Source of the DNA: an uncultured Myxococcales bacterium
Lineage (GTDB): Bacteria; Myxococcota_A; Bradymonadia; UBA7976; UBA1532
Assembly (NCBI GenBank): GCA_903847385.1
Contig: CAINDO010000565.1
Location: 1 to 64,000 of the forward strand
Length of the DNA stretch: 64,000 nt
Reading direction: 5' to 3'
Under the pieces are notes generated by a model. It had not been told where the DNA came from. It saw only the letters and a program-made list of their open reading frames with translations, and ran no database searches. The position numbers and the translations under genes are program-made. The stretch's first letter is position 1. Each line of letters begins with the position of its first letter. Of the stretch, positions 32,901 to 40,755 are shown piece after piece.

Positions 32901-35819
32901 ACCCGCAGCGCCGTGATCACGCAGCTCTCCACCGTGGAGAAGCTGGAGAAGACCGGCCAGCCGATGACGCGGGTCTACGACGCCTGGCTGCGGGTGCCCG
33001 AGTGGCAGACGGCCGGCGGACGCGGGGCGGACGCGATCGAGTCCGTCGCCGCGATCAAGGCCCGCCTGGACAAGGACCTGCCCGCCGCACGCGGGGCGGA
33101 CGCCGCGGCCCTCACGGGCTTCTCGGCGGCGGCCTGGGGGATCGAGGCGATGGGCCTGGAGTCGCTCCACAAGTACCCCGAGGCCGTGCAGGGCTACGAG
33201 AAGGCCGCCGAGCTGGCCAAGAAGAGCCTGTCCGAGGGCGGCGACGCGGCGGCGCAGGCCCGGCGCATCGCGGAGTTCTCGGCGCTGGGCGCCCGGGTGG
33301 CGCGCCTGCACCTGTCGGACTCGGCGCGGGCCAAGCGCGGCCTGACGCTCGCCCTGGGCGCCATGCCCAAGGTCGATCGGGCCGAGTACACCGGCCTGGA
33401 GGCGACCTACGCCGAGTACGTGAAGCGGCTGGCGGACGCCCCGGGCGACGAGGAGGTCGCGCTCTACTCGAAGGGTGTGCACGACCACACCGTGCAGCTC
33501 ACCGAGAAGCGGCAGGACGTCCACGCCGCCGCGGTGGTGCTCCGTGAGCTGGCCTACGTGAAGCTCAGCCGCGCCGACGCGGCCGGCGCCGCGGTGGACG
33601 CCGAGCAGGCGCTCGCGCTCTCCACGCCGCTCGCCGATCAGTCGCTGGCCCACAGCTGCCGCATCGTGCTCTCCATGGCCCGCCTGGAGCTGGGGGACGC
33701 CGTGGACGCCCTGGCGCTCGCCGACGCCGGCCTGAAGGTCTCGCACCTGCTGCCCCAGTGGCACGCGCGCTTCCACGCGGCCCGGGGCCGGGCGCTCACC
33801 CACCTCGGCCGGCTGGACGAGGCCCGCACCGCGCTCACCGAGGGCGTGCGGCTCGCCCGCGAGTCCCGGGACGACGAGGGGTACGCCGACACGCTGCGCG
33901 ACCTCGGCCGCCTGGAGCTCGAGGCCGGGAACCCCGGCAAGGCGGCGACGCAGTTCCGCAGCGCCGAGCTCGAGGACCGCGAGAAGGGCGATCCCGTGCG
34001 GATCGCCGACGACCTGGTCAACGCCGGCAAGGTGCTGCGCGTGATGGCGCGGTACGACGACGCCCGCGACCGTTTGAAAGAGGCCCGCGAGCTGGCCAAA
34101 CCCGCGGATGCCTGGGAGGTCCTGGTGCGGGTCGGTCTGGAGAGCGGGCGCGTGCTCGCCGCCCAGGACGACCACGAGGGCGCGCTGGCGGCCTTCCGCG
34201 CGGGCCTGGACGCCGAGCAGCACCTGAGCCTGCCCGGCGTGCGCTGGATGCTGCAGCTCGGCGAGGCGACGGCCCTGGCCGCGCTGCACCGGGAGGCGGA
34301 CGCCGAGAAGGCGCTGCTCGAGGCGGCGAGCGCCGTGGAGTTGCTGCCCGCGCGGCCGCGGCGGGCGCCGGGTGCTGCGCGGATCGACTTCGAGTTCAAG
34401 GACGTCTACGACCAGCTCGTGAAGCTCTACGCCACGCAGAACCGGGCCGCCGACGCCTTCGACGCGGCCGAGCGGTGGCGCAGCCGCGGCTTCGTGGACA
34501 TGACCGCCCGGAGCGCGGGTGTGTTCAAGCGCGGCAAGGACGCCGTCGCGCGGTACACCGAGCGCCTCAGCGCGCTGCGCGAGGCCGAGGCCGAGGCCGG
34601 TGAGGCCGCCCCGGACGACCGGGCCCGGGCCCGCAAGGCCGCCGACGCCGCCCGGACCGCCGCTGACGAGGCCCGCCGCGCGCTCGCCGCCGTGGACGCG
34701 CAGCTCCCGGCCTACTTCGCCGTGGACACGGAGCCCTTCGCCACGCTGCAGAAGCGCATCCCCGCGCAGACCACGCTGCTGACCTACTACACCGCGCCCT
34801 GGGGCGCCGTGGCCTTCGTGGCCGACGCGCAGGGCCTGAGCCTGCACACGCTGGCCACGGACGCCGCCGCCCTGACCACGGAGATCCGGAACTACCGGCG
34901 ACACACGGCCGCCTTCGACGCCCTCGAGGTCGACTCGAAGCGGCTGTTCGACGCGCTGCTCGGCCCGGTGCAGGACAAGCTGGCCGCCCGGGTGCTCGTG
35001 GTGCCCGAGGGGCCCCTGAACGTGCTGCCCTTCGCCGGCCTCTGGACGGGCAAGGGCTGGGCGGTGGAGCGCTGGAACATCGCGTACCTGCCCTCGGCCA
35101 GTCACCTGCGTACGCTCACGGCGCTCGGCGCCCAGAGCCCCCGCGCGCCGATGGCCTTCAACTGGGCGGGCATGGGTCCGGACACCGAGCCGAAGGCCGG
35201 GACCAAGAAGTACTTCCGGCGCCTCGAGGAGTGGCGCGGCCTGCGGACGCAATGGCCGCACCTGCCCTTCACCGAGAAGGAGACCTCGGCGTTCAAGGAG
35301 AGTTTCCCCGCGGCCACCGTCTTCGCCGGCCGCGAGGCCACCCGCGAGGCGTTCCTGGAGAAGGCGGGCAAGGCCGACCTGCTCGAGATCGCCGCGCACG
35401 CGGTCTACGTGCCCGAGAACCCCATGCTGAGCTACCTGCAGTTCGGCGGCATCCCCGCGGGCGACCTTTTCCCGGCCTTCGCCGAGCAGCGGGTCACGCT
35501 GTACGACATCCTGGGCCTGGACCTGAGCGCCGCGGTGGCCACGCTCTCGGCCTGCGAGACCGGCCTGGCCGATCCCGAGGGCGGCGACGGCCTGGCGGGC
35601 ATGCACCGCGCGTTCCTCACGGCCGGCGCCAAGAGTGTCGTGTCGAGCCTTTGGCGCGTGTCGGACCTGACCTCGGGTGTCCTGATGAAGAACTTCCACC
35701 GCAACTTGAAGACGCACGACCCGGCGACGGCCCTGCGGGACGCGCAGCTCAAGGTGATGAAGTACTTCCCGCACCCGGCCTACTGGGCGGGCTTCCGGCT
35801 GGACGGCGTGGGCCGCTGA
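26931..35819 (+). CDS. Giant lipoprotein: TolB-like propeller, TPR array and CHAT protease domain
   Basis: The 2962-residue protein starts with a signal peptide and lipobox Cys22 (T-A-A-G-C). Residues about 55-360 contain PD40/TolB-type blades (S-P-D-G-E-S-L-V-F, F-S-P-D-G-R-F-V-Y). From about 360 to 2590 it is mostly helical, with many TPR-like pairs, plus an acidic/Ala-rich low-complexity spacer near 1385-1410. Residues about 2600-2960 form a CHAT domain, a caspase-fold peptidase: catalytic His2823 in I-A-A-H-A-V and Cys2875 in L-S-A-C-E-T-G, with S-L-W-R-V-S-D after it. It starts only 6 bp after the DUF1318-like lipoprotein. An outer-membrane-anchored surveillance or processing protease for the lipid-transport machine is one reading; the substrate is unknown. 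Confidence 0.85.
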   Translation: MRKPARTSAWLSALALVTAAGCASRPRGGGPPAPELILPAFRAPAPAAAPVAPTTLTGFTDHEVYGRLSPSGEMLAYSVDAADDFDIWMRSLRTGERTQISTHPAMDTMPVWSPDGESLVFVSMRDDVKGDLYLWKGDLDEDRESSEQLTGRKLGELFPVFSPDGRFVYFAQGPEGQYRIARLDLSKVEDKKDRDDPVAETVVTEWGYSHPAVSPDGSLLAVTRFKNGEPAQVAVIPIDDPKGTPKYGKPRIVTLGPYSKGFPTFSPDGKTLYFMVFHHGAPAQTVTGDAEGSIWSMPTEALKTATPADLMAQSRQLTPDRAVSILSQAHESGLVYSGLRGNNFDVFLMPAEGLLPRAATVAAQIALADSYEDTYGKAFALKGLAAFPPTPESQRGLYEALELYADAGEFEKAAEIGEILAAQSGGGPLTDVGRCRAASAYAEALKAREAESGVIFEEADARAALERVQAAGEAARSPEGKAQCRVQAGEVHLLAGDWQAAAAAFRGVLAERDATPAQAAAAYLGQGRVLARMPGGGESGAEYFLGTWDRWPGETRAHLRATREALRVVAAASPDPALEIETLRFLIDRHAKKSAFAAKAQYRMGELYAVSGQNALAAQAMETLLDRWPNAQPEATRAGFKAGQFAASLAAELRAQGRFNEASAYYDRALTSYAAVMKAHPPLNPLHREARSHTVALSLQRAFQAEQDGDTEKAHGLYTRLLEFEPEAVAALRKVIQHDLNQGVPPPPNDGMDAAGVKARREEIQDKLEANWKALRDDFEGRLEENEGDFGAMYGLGYLWTYDPDLRLKSLDEAEEYLEAAADLRPESPFPHMTLGWVNLMREQYFDKVKDAFVIQALDQYMIADGLNDRGIDLQTEADLLVSHGNAWAALGNGWAYAYEKYQAREALVALGAGFTNPEQKAMFYFNFAQAAYMTDHFREAEDHYETARAIVHARAAMVDPILADGYREMDAQIIAHLALVNHFMGDYEASNRYFDQTIKLYTTRGKTHLLSALTRSVAYNLILMGEYGEAIAKLEEARVLYGQHGGMKSEESTRIALTPEGSLFFGGFAGDAERHVQTALADLIYRDNHALWYASQQAARQLEQREDLYKENENPDFARAMWILKGRVAASALKAGDRATFARELDAIFDDAVELQWDDAQADGEEFQGRPELFVFMATAMVNRAEQMLADLAVGRRLEPDELSTLAKRLRKMEDWRQRIEVTNGGNLIADEELRLKYLNATALLFLNYGRSLAADTGPAASGEGKKKTGWGTYSLSGKFDAWMLQASFFSDAAGLLLQAVTRTAPEPGPSARPAPDLGRTFIVDRLRWHVESLMNLAEVASYFTAPDALTTDRGMAYLEQARRICNVQEALARNEERAAAAAAAAQAQPEPEPETDEAPEAPPAPPTAALGDVEETPIPVVLDLGEACPLLDMEFASRKNDLEAARAAVNALPPAGFLGERYRTHGATVRHRMFGRAREVALRVGDMRAVLDFAEDEDRRMVADELAAFGYVSPSGPLQAALDPIRQWYAFYQRAWANQTIEPKGRETHEAALAAMARARNDGLWRDLFAAVDRQSAAVADLIFGTRVADQGLAEALGDKASIVSAVVVGQEVVFFNLRRDGDRLAVKHALAKGRLPAIREAAFYGEQNLPALLALLPDVVGKWVASDKTVYFDLLRLGAEFPVDAVAARWAPDALPVHLAGVLELGDAFRARNLYVTDGLVLSSDAVEGNAFPRADIERTVSGLEGWRVLEEEKLSLTRTAGHMIQSGMQLWTLPLRVEEDSLANVRLGLKGEVRGLEDYRFPLRLGDRLKTSFVAAVGVNDGLRGRDGLVMTTRYLHALGVPTIALAPQGNLTSEAMTKWFGELARRLGKESAGDAFHRVPVPAARVPLRKGETDEDPEGRDIERFDRVRLYGSPGLSPSDAGVAGLEAERMFTAGKAAWDVAQYRVTATNLEPALALWRAAGDTDSAKVIEAQEILARAHFNLGDTRSAVITQLSTVEKLEKTGQPMTRVYDAWLRVPEWQTAGGRGADAIESVAAIKARLDKDLPAARGADAAALTGFSAAAWGIEAMGLESLHKYPEAVQGYEKAAELAKKSLSEGGDAAAQARRIAEFSALGARVARLHLSDSARAKRGLTLALGAMPKVDRAEYTGLEATYAEYVKRLADAPGDEEVALYSKGVHDHTVQLTEKRQDVHAAAVVLRELAYVKLSRADAAGAAVDAEQALALSTPLADQSLAHSCRIVLSMARLELGDAVDALALADAGLKVSHLLPQWHARFHAARGRALTHLGRLDEARTALTEGVRLARESRDDEGYADTLRDLGRLELEAGNPGKAATQFRSAELEDREKGDPVRIADDLVNAGKVLRVMARYDDARDRLKEARELAKPADAWEVLVRVGLESGRVLAAQDDHEGALAAFRAGLDAEQHLSLPGVRWMLQLGEATALAALHREADAEKALLEAASAVELLPARPRRAPGAARIDFEFKDVYDQLVKLYATQNRAADAFDAAERWRSRGFVDMTARSAGVFKRGKDAVARYTERLSALREAEAEAGEAAPDDRARARKAADAARTAADEARRALAAVDAQLPAYFAVDTEPFATLQKRIPAQTTLLTYYTAPWGAVAFVADAQGLSLHTLATDAAALTTEIRNYRRHTAAFDALEVDSKRLFDALLGPVQDKLAARVLVVPEGPLNVLPFAGLWTGKGWAVERWNIAYLPSASHLRTLTALGAQSPRAPMAFNWAGMGPDTEPKAGTKKYFRRLEEWRGLRTQWPHLPFTEKETSAFKESFPAATVFAGREATREAFLEKAGKADLLEIAAHAVYVPENPMLSYLQFGGIPAGDLFPAFAEQRVTLYDILGLDLSAAVATLSACETGLADPEGGDGLAGMHRAFLTAGAKSVVSSLWRVSDLTSGVLMKNFHRNLKTHDPATALRDAQLKVMKYFPHPAYWAGFRLDGVGR

Positions 35820-35852
35820 GCCCGGGACTATCCCCGGACGCGGCCGTCGACG

Positions 35853-35858
35853 TAGGGT
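35853..35858 (+). promoter_or_regulatory. -10 box placed for a near-leaderless transcript
   Basis: TAGGGT ends 6 bases before the ATG at 35865, the same placement seen before the genes at 17126 and 57820. A purine run (AGGG) in between could alternatively serve as a weak ribosome site, so this case is ambiguous. Confidence 0.3.
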
Positions 35859-35864
35859 AGGGCC

Positions 35865-37058
35865 ATGCTTGGCCTCGCCCGTACCGCGCCCCTCGTCGCC
35901 GCCGCCCTGCTCGGTCTGTCGGCGTGCGACGCCGCCTCGTCGGACCCGGCCGCGGACGCCTCGACCGCGCCGGACGCTGCGGCGCAACGCCCGGACCGCG
36001 TGTGCGAGCCCCCGCCCCCGCGGGATGCCCAGCCTGCGTCGGACGCCCGACCGGCGACCCCGGACGCCCGACCGCCGACGCCGGACGCGGCGACGACCCC
36101 CGACGCCGTGCTCTCCGACGCCGTGCTCTCCGACGCCGTGCTCTCCGACGCCGCGCCCCCCGCCGACGCCGCCGCCGTCGAGGCCGACTGCCCCGCGCTC
36201 GCCGACGCCGCGATCGGGCCGGACGTGGCCGCCGCCGACGCCGCCCTGCCCCGCGTCTGGAACGTGCGGCGCCTGTTCTCCGACGCCGACGGCCTCTCCG
36301 CGCCGGACGGCCTGCACCGCATGGCCGACGGCCGCGTGCTGGTGGCCAACCAGGTCACGGGCGACCTGCAGGTCATCGACCCCGTGGCCAACACCGTGTC
36401 GCTGTTCTTCGAGCACTTTCCCGGGCTCTCCAAACCCGAGGAGACGGCCGACGGCCCCGGCGGCGTGGTCTACGTGTCGGACAACGTGTCGCGCGCGGTG
36501 CACCGCCTGAACCCGGACGGCACCCACGAGACGGTCCTGCGCCCGGCGGACGGCCTGGTCGAGCCCAAGGGCCTGGCCGTACGGCCGGACGGCACGCTGG
36601 TGGTGGCCGACGAAGGGGGCAGCCGCATCGTGGAGTACCCCGCCGGCGCCGAGCCCGTGGTGCTCGTGGACGCGGACACGGGCGCGTCGAGCCCCGAGAG
36701 CCTCCAGCTCGCCGCGGACGGCACGCTCTACTGCACGGACGACCACGCGGGCGGGGTGTTGCGCATCGCGCCGGACCGCACCGTGTCTCAGTTCCTGACG
36801 CCCCAGCAGGTGCGCTGGGCGGACGCCGTGAGCCTCGCCCCCAATGGCGAGCTCTGGTTCAGCGAGGCCAACCCGAACACCGGCCCGCGGCTTTTGCACT
36901 ACAACGCCGCGGGCGATCTGCTGGACACCATCCCCGTGCCCGGCCCCGGTCGCATGCTCGGCGTCGCGGCGCTGGCGGACGGCCGCGTGCTCACGGCCTT
37001 CTACCAGGCGCCCTACATCGCCAGCGAGATCTGGGTGGCCGAGCCGCCGGCGCCCTGA
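35865..37058 (+). CDS. SMP-30/NHL-type beta-propeller lipoprotein with DA linker
   Basis: The 397-residue protein has lipobox Cys21 (L-S-A-C), a linker of about 95 residues built from D-A-x-x-x units, and a six-bladed propeller. The blades carry SMP-30/gluconolaconase- and NHL-like phrases (G-L-A-V-R-P-D-G-T-L-V-V-A-D; L-Q-L-A-A-D-G-T-L-Y; V-S-L-A-P-N-G-E-L-W-F). Such propellers bind or hydrolyse lactones or sugars, but metal ligands cannot be assigned with certainty. The linker includes a perfect 15-bp triplication. It is 45 bp downstream of the CHAT gene and may have its own start, and it converges on the interrupted lipoprotein gene 7 bp away. Confidence 0.75.
   Translation: MLGLARTAPLVAAALLGLSACDAASSDPAADASTAPDAAAQRPDRVCEPPPPRDAQPASDARPATPDARPPTPDAATTPDAVLSDAVLSDAVLSDAAPPADAAAVEADCPALADAAIGPDVAAADAALPRVWNVRRLFSDADGLSAPDGLHRMADGRVLVANQVTGDLQVIDPVANTVSLFFEHFPGLSKPEETADGPGGVVYVSDNVSRAVHRLNPDGTHETVLRPADGLVEPKGLAVRPDGTLVVADEGGSRIVEYPAGAEPVVLVDADTGASSPESLQLAADGTLYCTDDHAGGVLRIAPDRTVSQFLTPQQVRWADAVSLAPNGELWFSEANPNTGPRLLHYNAAGDLLDTIPVPGPGRMLGVAALADGRVLTAFYQAPYIASEIWVAEPPAP
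36101..36145 (+). repeat. 15-bp perfect tandem repeat, three copies, in a lipoprotein linker
   Basis: The unit CGACGCCGTGCTCTC occurs three times head to tail, encoding repeated D-A-V-L-S in the linker of the propeller lipoprotein. As the unit is five codons long, gain or loss of copies would change linker length without breaking the frame. Confidence 0.9.
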
Positions 37059-37065
37059 CCGGGCC

Positions 37066-38334
37066 TCAGGGGAGGTCGGCGTCGGGGCCGGGACTGGCCG
37101 CGGGCCAGCAGGGATGGGTGTCCGGGTGGGTCTGCACCCAGGCGGAGATCCGCGCGGCCGCGTCGAGGAGCGGGCGGTCGTCGGGCGGGACGCCGACGTA
37201 GGCCAGGGCGGAGAACACGGTGGGCAGCGACACGATCTTCGCCTCCCCCAGGAACGACTCGCCGCCGCCGCAGGTTCGCGTATTGCCGCTGGAGTCCAGG
37301 CGCCCCTCGGCGTCGATGCGCGCCGCGAGCCAGTGGGCGGCCGTCCGCAGCCTCTGCGTTGTTGCCGCGTCCGGATCGGCGCCGCCCGCGAGGAGGAAGT
37401 TCACGGCCTGCGAGATCCCGACGGCCTGGTAGCTCGTGTCGTGACCACCCCCCTCGATGAAGTACCCGGCCGGGTCGAAGCGGGCGAAGGCGCGCGCGGC
37501 GAAGTCCGCCCCGAGGGACCTCCACGCCGGCGTGGCGCCCAGGACGCCGCACGCCTGAAACGTGACGGCGTCGAAGAGCAGGCGGTTCGGGGCGGCGGCG
37601 TCCGCGCCCCGGAGGAGGTCGGCCTGGGTGGCGAGCCACCCCGTGGCCCGCACGGCGCGGGAAACGACCTCCGCGCGCTCGGCCGGTGGAACCACGGTGT
37701 CCGCGTCGGGGCTGGCCTCGAGCGCCAGCAGGCCCAGGCAGGCGTCGCCCAGGAAGAAGGCGCCCCCGCTCGCCACGTCCGCCGGCGACAGGACCGCCCC
37801 CGGGAACTCGGCCTCGGGCAGGCGCTCGGGCAGGTAGCCGTCCTCCGCGACCTCGGACAGTCACGCTCGGATGGCCGCGAAGGCGAGGGACGCCTCGCGC
37901 GGGCGTTCGGCGGCCAGCGAAATCCGCAGCGCCGAACCCGCGCCGAGCTGGAATCGTGGGGCGTACATGGCGCCCCAGCGCCGATTGCGACCGATCAGCC
38001 CGCCGTTGTCGCTCGGCAGACCGGCGGCGGCGAGGGCCCGGAACTCGGCCGGGAAACGCTGCAGCACCGCCCGGTCGACCGGGGTCGGCGACACGGACGC
38101 GGGCCCGGGCACCGTGGCGAAGTCCTCTTCGCGGCGACCATCGCGCAGGGCGTCGGCGGGCAGGGCGTCGGCGGGCAGGGCGTCGGCCAGCGCGGCGTCG
38201 ACCGCCGCCGACTCACGACCCCCTGCAGCGTCGTCGCACGCCACGAGCGCCGCGACCATGAGGCGCAGGCCAAGGGCGACGCCCCCAGGAATGGGCGAGA
38301 GGAGCCGGAGGCGAGCCGGCGGGAGCGTGGACAT
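37066..38334 (-). pseudogene. Lipoprotein gene interrupted by an in-frame TGA
   Basis: A single frame of 423 codons runs from ATG 38334 to the stop at 37066-37068, broken only by TGA at 37861-37863 (codon 158). Coding character continues across it: before it come N-G-G-L-I-G-R-N-R-R-W-G and S-L-A-F-A-A-I-R-A; after it come L-S-E-V-A-E-D-G-Y-L-P and G-G-G-H-D-T-S-Y-Q-A-V-G. The N-terminus is a signal peptide with lipobox Cys33 (A-L-V-A-C) and a D-A-L-P-A linker. The C-terminal part is helical, like (alpha/alpha)-barrel polysaccharide-active proteins, but I cannot name a family. A C-to-T change of CGA (Arg) would create this stop. A sequencing error is possible. Selenocysteine is unlikely, as no well-placed SECIS-type hairpin is evident. 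Confidence 0.75.
38146..38190 (-). repeat. 15-bp tandem repeat, about three copies, in the interrupted lipoprotein gene
   Basis: On the plus strand the unit CAGGGCGTCGGCGGG occurs twice exactly and a third time with two changes near its end. It encodes repeats of A-D-A-L-P in the linker. Unit length and position match the repeat in the neighbouring propeller lipoprotein, though the sequences differ. Confidence 0.85.
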
Positions 38335-38403
38335 GCCGGTCAATTTAGGCCGTTCGACCGGAGCCGATCAACGCGCCGGCGCCCTGAACCCCTCGGACCG
38401 CCC

Positions 38404-40755
38404 TCAGGCGCGTCGGGCCAGGAACCGCAGCACGTCCACGATGAACACCGGCTTGCCCACGGGGTCGATCGTGACGCCGAGCAGGCCGTCGATGCGCTCG
38501 AGCAGCGGGCCGAGGGGCTTCATCACGGCGTCCTGTTGGCCGACCACGCGGTCGACGGCGAGCACGAACTGGCCCTCCTCGCCGTGGCAGACCACGCCGG
38601 GGAACGCGGCCTCGGGGCGGTCACCCGCCTCGGCCCCGGGCAGGCCCAGCAGGTGTCGCAGCGGGAAGAGGCGCAGGCGCGAGCCCTGGTGATCGACGAG
38701 GGTCATGCCCCGCTCCTCGGTCCGGGCCGCGGGTTCGAACATCTCGGTGTTGAGGACGCGGGCGAGCGGCAGGCCGAACACCTGGTCGTCCGCCTCCACG
38801 AGCAGCAGCTTGCTGATGCCCGGCGTGCGCGGGAGCCGGAGCCGAATGGTGGTGCCGACGCCGGCCTCGCTCTGCATCTCCAGCGTGCCGCCCAGGCCGC
38901 TGACCATCTCGCGCACGGCGTCCAGGCCCACGCCGCGGCCGGCGTTCTCGCCCGGCTCGTCCCGACTGGTCAGCCCGGGCAGGCACATCAGCCGCGCCAG
39001 ATCCCGCTCGGCGAGCTGTTCGGCCCGACCGCGCGTCAGCAGGCCCATCTCCACGGCCCGGTTGGCCAGCTTCTCGCGGTCCACGCCGCCGCCGTCGTCG
39101 GAGACCTCGACCACGATCTCGTCGCGCACGCGGGTGCACATCAGCTGAATCGTCCCGCCCGGCCGCTTGCCCCGCGCCTCCCGAATCTCGGGCAGCTCGA
39201 TGCCGTGTTCCACCGCGTTCGAGAGCAGGTGGGTCAGCGGGGCGTCCAGGCCCTCGATGATGGCGCGGTCCAGGTGCTGATCGTCCCCGCGCGTCACCAG
39301 CACGGCGCGTTTGCCCGAGCGGCGGGCCATGTCGCGCACCGCGCGGGGCAGGCGCACGGTCAGCACGGAGAGGGGCGTCATGCGCACGGAGAGCGCGTCC
39401 TGGTGCAGGGCGCTGAGCACCCGCGAGAGCTCCGAGAGCGCCTCGGTCATCACCGGATCCGGGCTGTTCTGGTTCCGGTTCCACAGGCGCTGCGCGATGA
39501 TCAGCAGGTCGCCCGTGCGGTTGAGCACGGCGTCCAGCCAGTCGGTGCGCACGCGCACGGAGCGGGCGGCCCGCGGCGCGCGCACGATGGCGGCCTCGGC
39601 CACGCCGGGGGACTCGTCCGGCTCGGGGGCCAGCGCCGGATCGCGGCCCAGGGCGGCCAGATCCGGAGCCTCGAAGGGGGGCAGCGTGGGCGTGTGGGTG
39701 GGGGTCGGCAGCGAGAGCACGCCGGACGGCCGCTCCTCGCGGGGGGCCTCGCGGATCGTGTCGCCGAGCAGGTCCTCGAAGTCGAACTCGCTGAAACCGG
39801 CCGGGTGCGGGGTGGCGCTCGGCCGCGAGAAGCCGTTGCGGTCCCCGCTGTCCGACTCGGCGATGGACACCGGCGGCTGCTCGCCGAAGTCCTCGGAGAA
39901 CAACAGCATGGGCTCGTCCGCAACGGGCGGCGACACCTCGGGGGGGAGCGTCGGCGGGTCGACGTGTTCGACCGCGTGCTGGGCCTTCGGCGGGTCCTCG
40001 CGGCGCACGTGGACCTGTCGGAGGTCGGGCACCAGGCTCAGGTAACCCTCGATCTGCGACACGTCCAGGCTGCTCGTCAGCACGATCTGCACGGGGCCGT
40101 CCAGGCGGCCCTGGCGCAGCTCCGAGGGGTCCGGCCGGGCCGCGCGGATGCGACCCAGGTCGCCGAGCTTCTTGTGCAGCAGGAAACCGCGCAGGCCGGG
40201 ATCCGGCACGCCGGGGTCCATCTCGGCGGTGATCACGATGTCGCCGGGCTCCACGGCCAGGCCGGTCGTGGGCGGGGCGGCCGGCGGCGACGAGGGCACC
40301 GGCGAGAGCGTGTCCGGCAGGCGCCGGCCCGAGGTCGGGGGCGGCGGGGCGACCGGCGCCTCCAGGCGGCCCTCCAGCATCTCCTGAATCCGCCGGTGCA
40401 GCGTGGTCGCGGCCACGTCGTTGCGCAGGGGGAGCTGCTCGGCCTCCACGTCCGTCAGCCACTGCCCGATGCGGTCCGCGCCGGCCAGGATCACGTCGAT
40501 GGCGGCGGTGTGCATGGGCACCTGGAGCCGCCGGAAGCGGTCCATCAGGTCTTCCAGGTGGTGGGCCAGCTCGAACACGGGCGTGTAGCCCATGGTGCCG
40601 CTCATGCCCTTGATCGAGTGCACCAGCCGAAAGACCGTGTCGATGGCGCGCCGATCGTTCGGTTTCGTCTCGAGTTCGACCAGGAGCTGGGAGATCTTCT
40701 CCAGGTTCTCCTGCGTCTCGCTCACATAGAGCTGCCGATATTTGGAGAGGTCCAT
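38404..40755 (-). CDS. cheA: CheA-family chemotaxis histidine kinase
   Basis: The 783-residue kinase has the full CheA order. P1 HPt carries phospho-acceptor His46 in V-H-S-I-K-G. A P2-like regulator-binding domain lies at about residues 170-255 (F-L-L-H-K-K-L-G-D-L-G). A long Pro/Asp-rich linker leads to P3 dimerisation from about 398 (R-T-D-W-L-D-A-V-L-N-R-T-G-D-L). P4 ATPase has an N box near 511 (L-S-N-A-V-E-H-G-I), then D-D-G-G-G-V-D and G-R-G-V-G-L-D. A P5 CheW-like domain starts near 645. Its ATG overlaps the stop of the CheW gene (ATGA). The cluster order is MCP, CheW, CheA, with no CheR, CheB or CheY nearby, so the response regulator is encoded elsewhere. Confidence 0.93.
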   Translation of the reverse strand: MDLSKYRQLYVSETQENLEKISQLLVELETKPNDRRAIDTVFRLVHSIKGMSGTMGYTPVFELAHHLEDLMDRFRRLQVPMHTAAIDVILAGADRIGQWLTDVEAEQLPLRNDVAATTLHRRIQEMLEGRLEAPVAPPPPTSGRRLPDTLSPVPSSPPAAPPTTGLAVEPGDIVITAEMDPGVPDPGLRGFLLHKKLGDLGRIRAARPDPSELRQGRLDGPVQIVLTSSLDVSQIEGYLSLVPDLRQVHVRREDPPKAQHAVEHVDPPTLPPEVSPPVADEPMLLFSEDFGEQPPVSIAESDSGDRNGFSRPSATPHPAGFSEFDFEDLLGDTIREAPREERPSGVLSLPTPTHTPTLPPFEAPDLAALGRDPALAPEPDESPGVAEAAIVRAPRAARSVRVRTDWLDAVLNRTGDLLIIAQRLWNRNQNSPDPVMTEALSELSRVLSALHQDALSVRMTPLSVLTVRLPRAVRDMARRSGKRAVLVTRGDDQHLDRAIIEGLDAPLTHLLSNAVEHGIELPEIREARGKRPGGTIQLMCTRVRDEIVVEVSDDGGGVDREKLANRAVEMGLLTRGRAEQLAERDLARLMCLPGLTSRDEPGENAGRGVGLDAVREMVSGLGGTLEMQSEAGVGTTIRLRLPRTPGISKLLLVEADDQVFGLPLARVLNTEMFEPAARTEERGMTLVDHQGSRLRLFPLRHLLGLPGAEAGDRPEAAFPGVVCHGEEGQFVLAVDRVVGQQDAVMKPLGPLLERIDGLLGVTIDPVGKPVFIVDVLRFLARRA

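Noticed and set aside
26154-36899. A minus-strand open frame of about 3580 codons opposite the CHAT lipoprotein operon
   Set aside because: Its translation is Arg/Gly/His/Val low-complexity with no domain, signal or motif. The plus strand holds three well-formed proteins. It is a mirror of high-GC codon use.
37801-37863. Selenocysteine at the in-frame TGA
   Set aside because: The nearest stem (GTCC with GGAC) puts the loop only about eight bases after the TGA, too close for a bacterial SECIS, and the protein shows no redox motif. It is kept only as a remote option.
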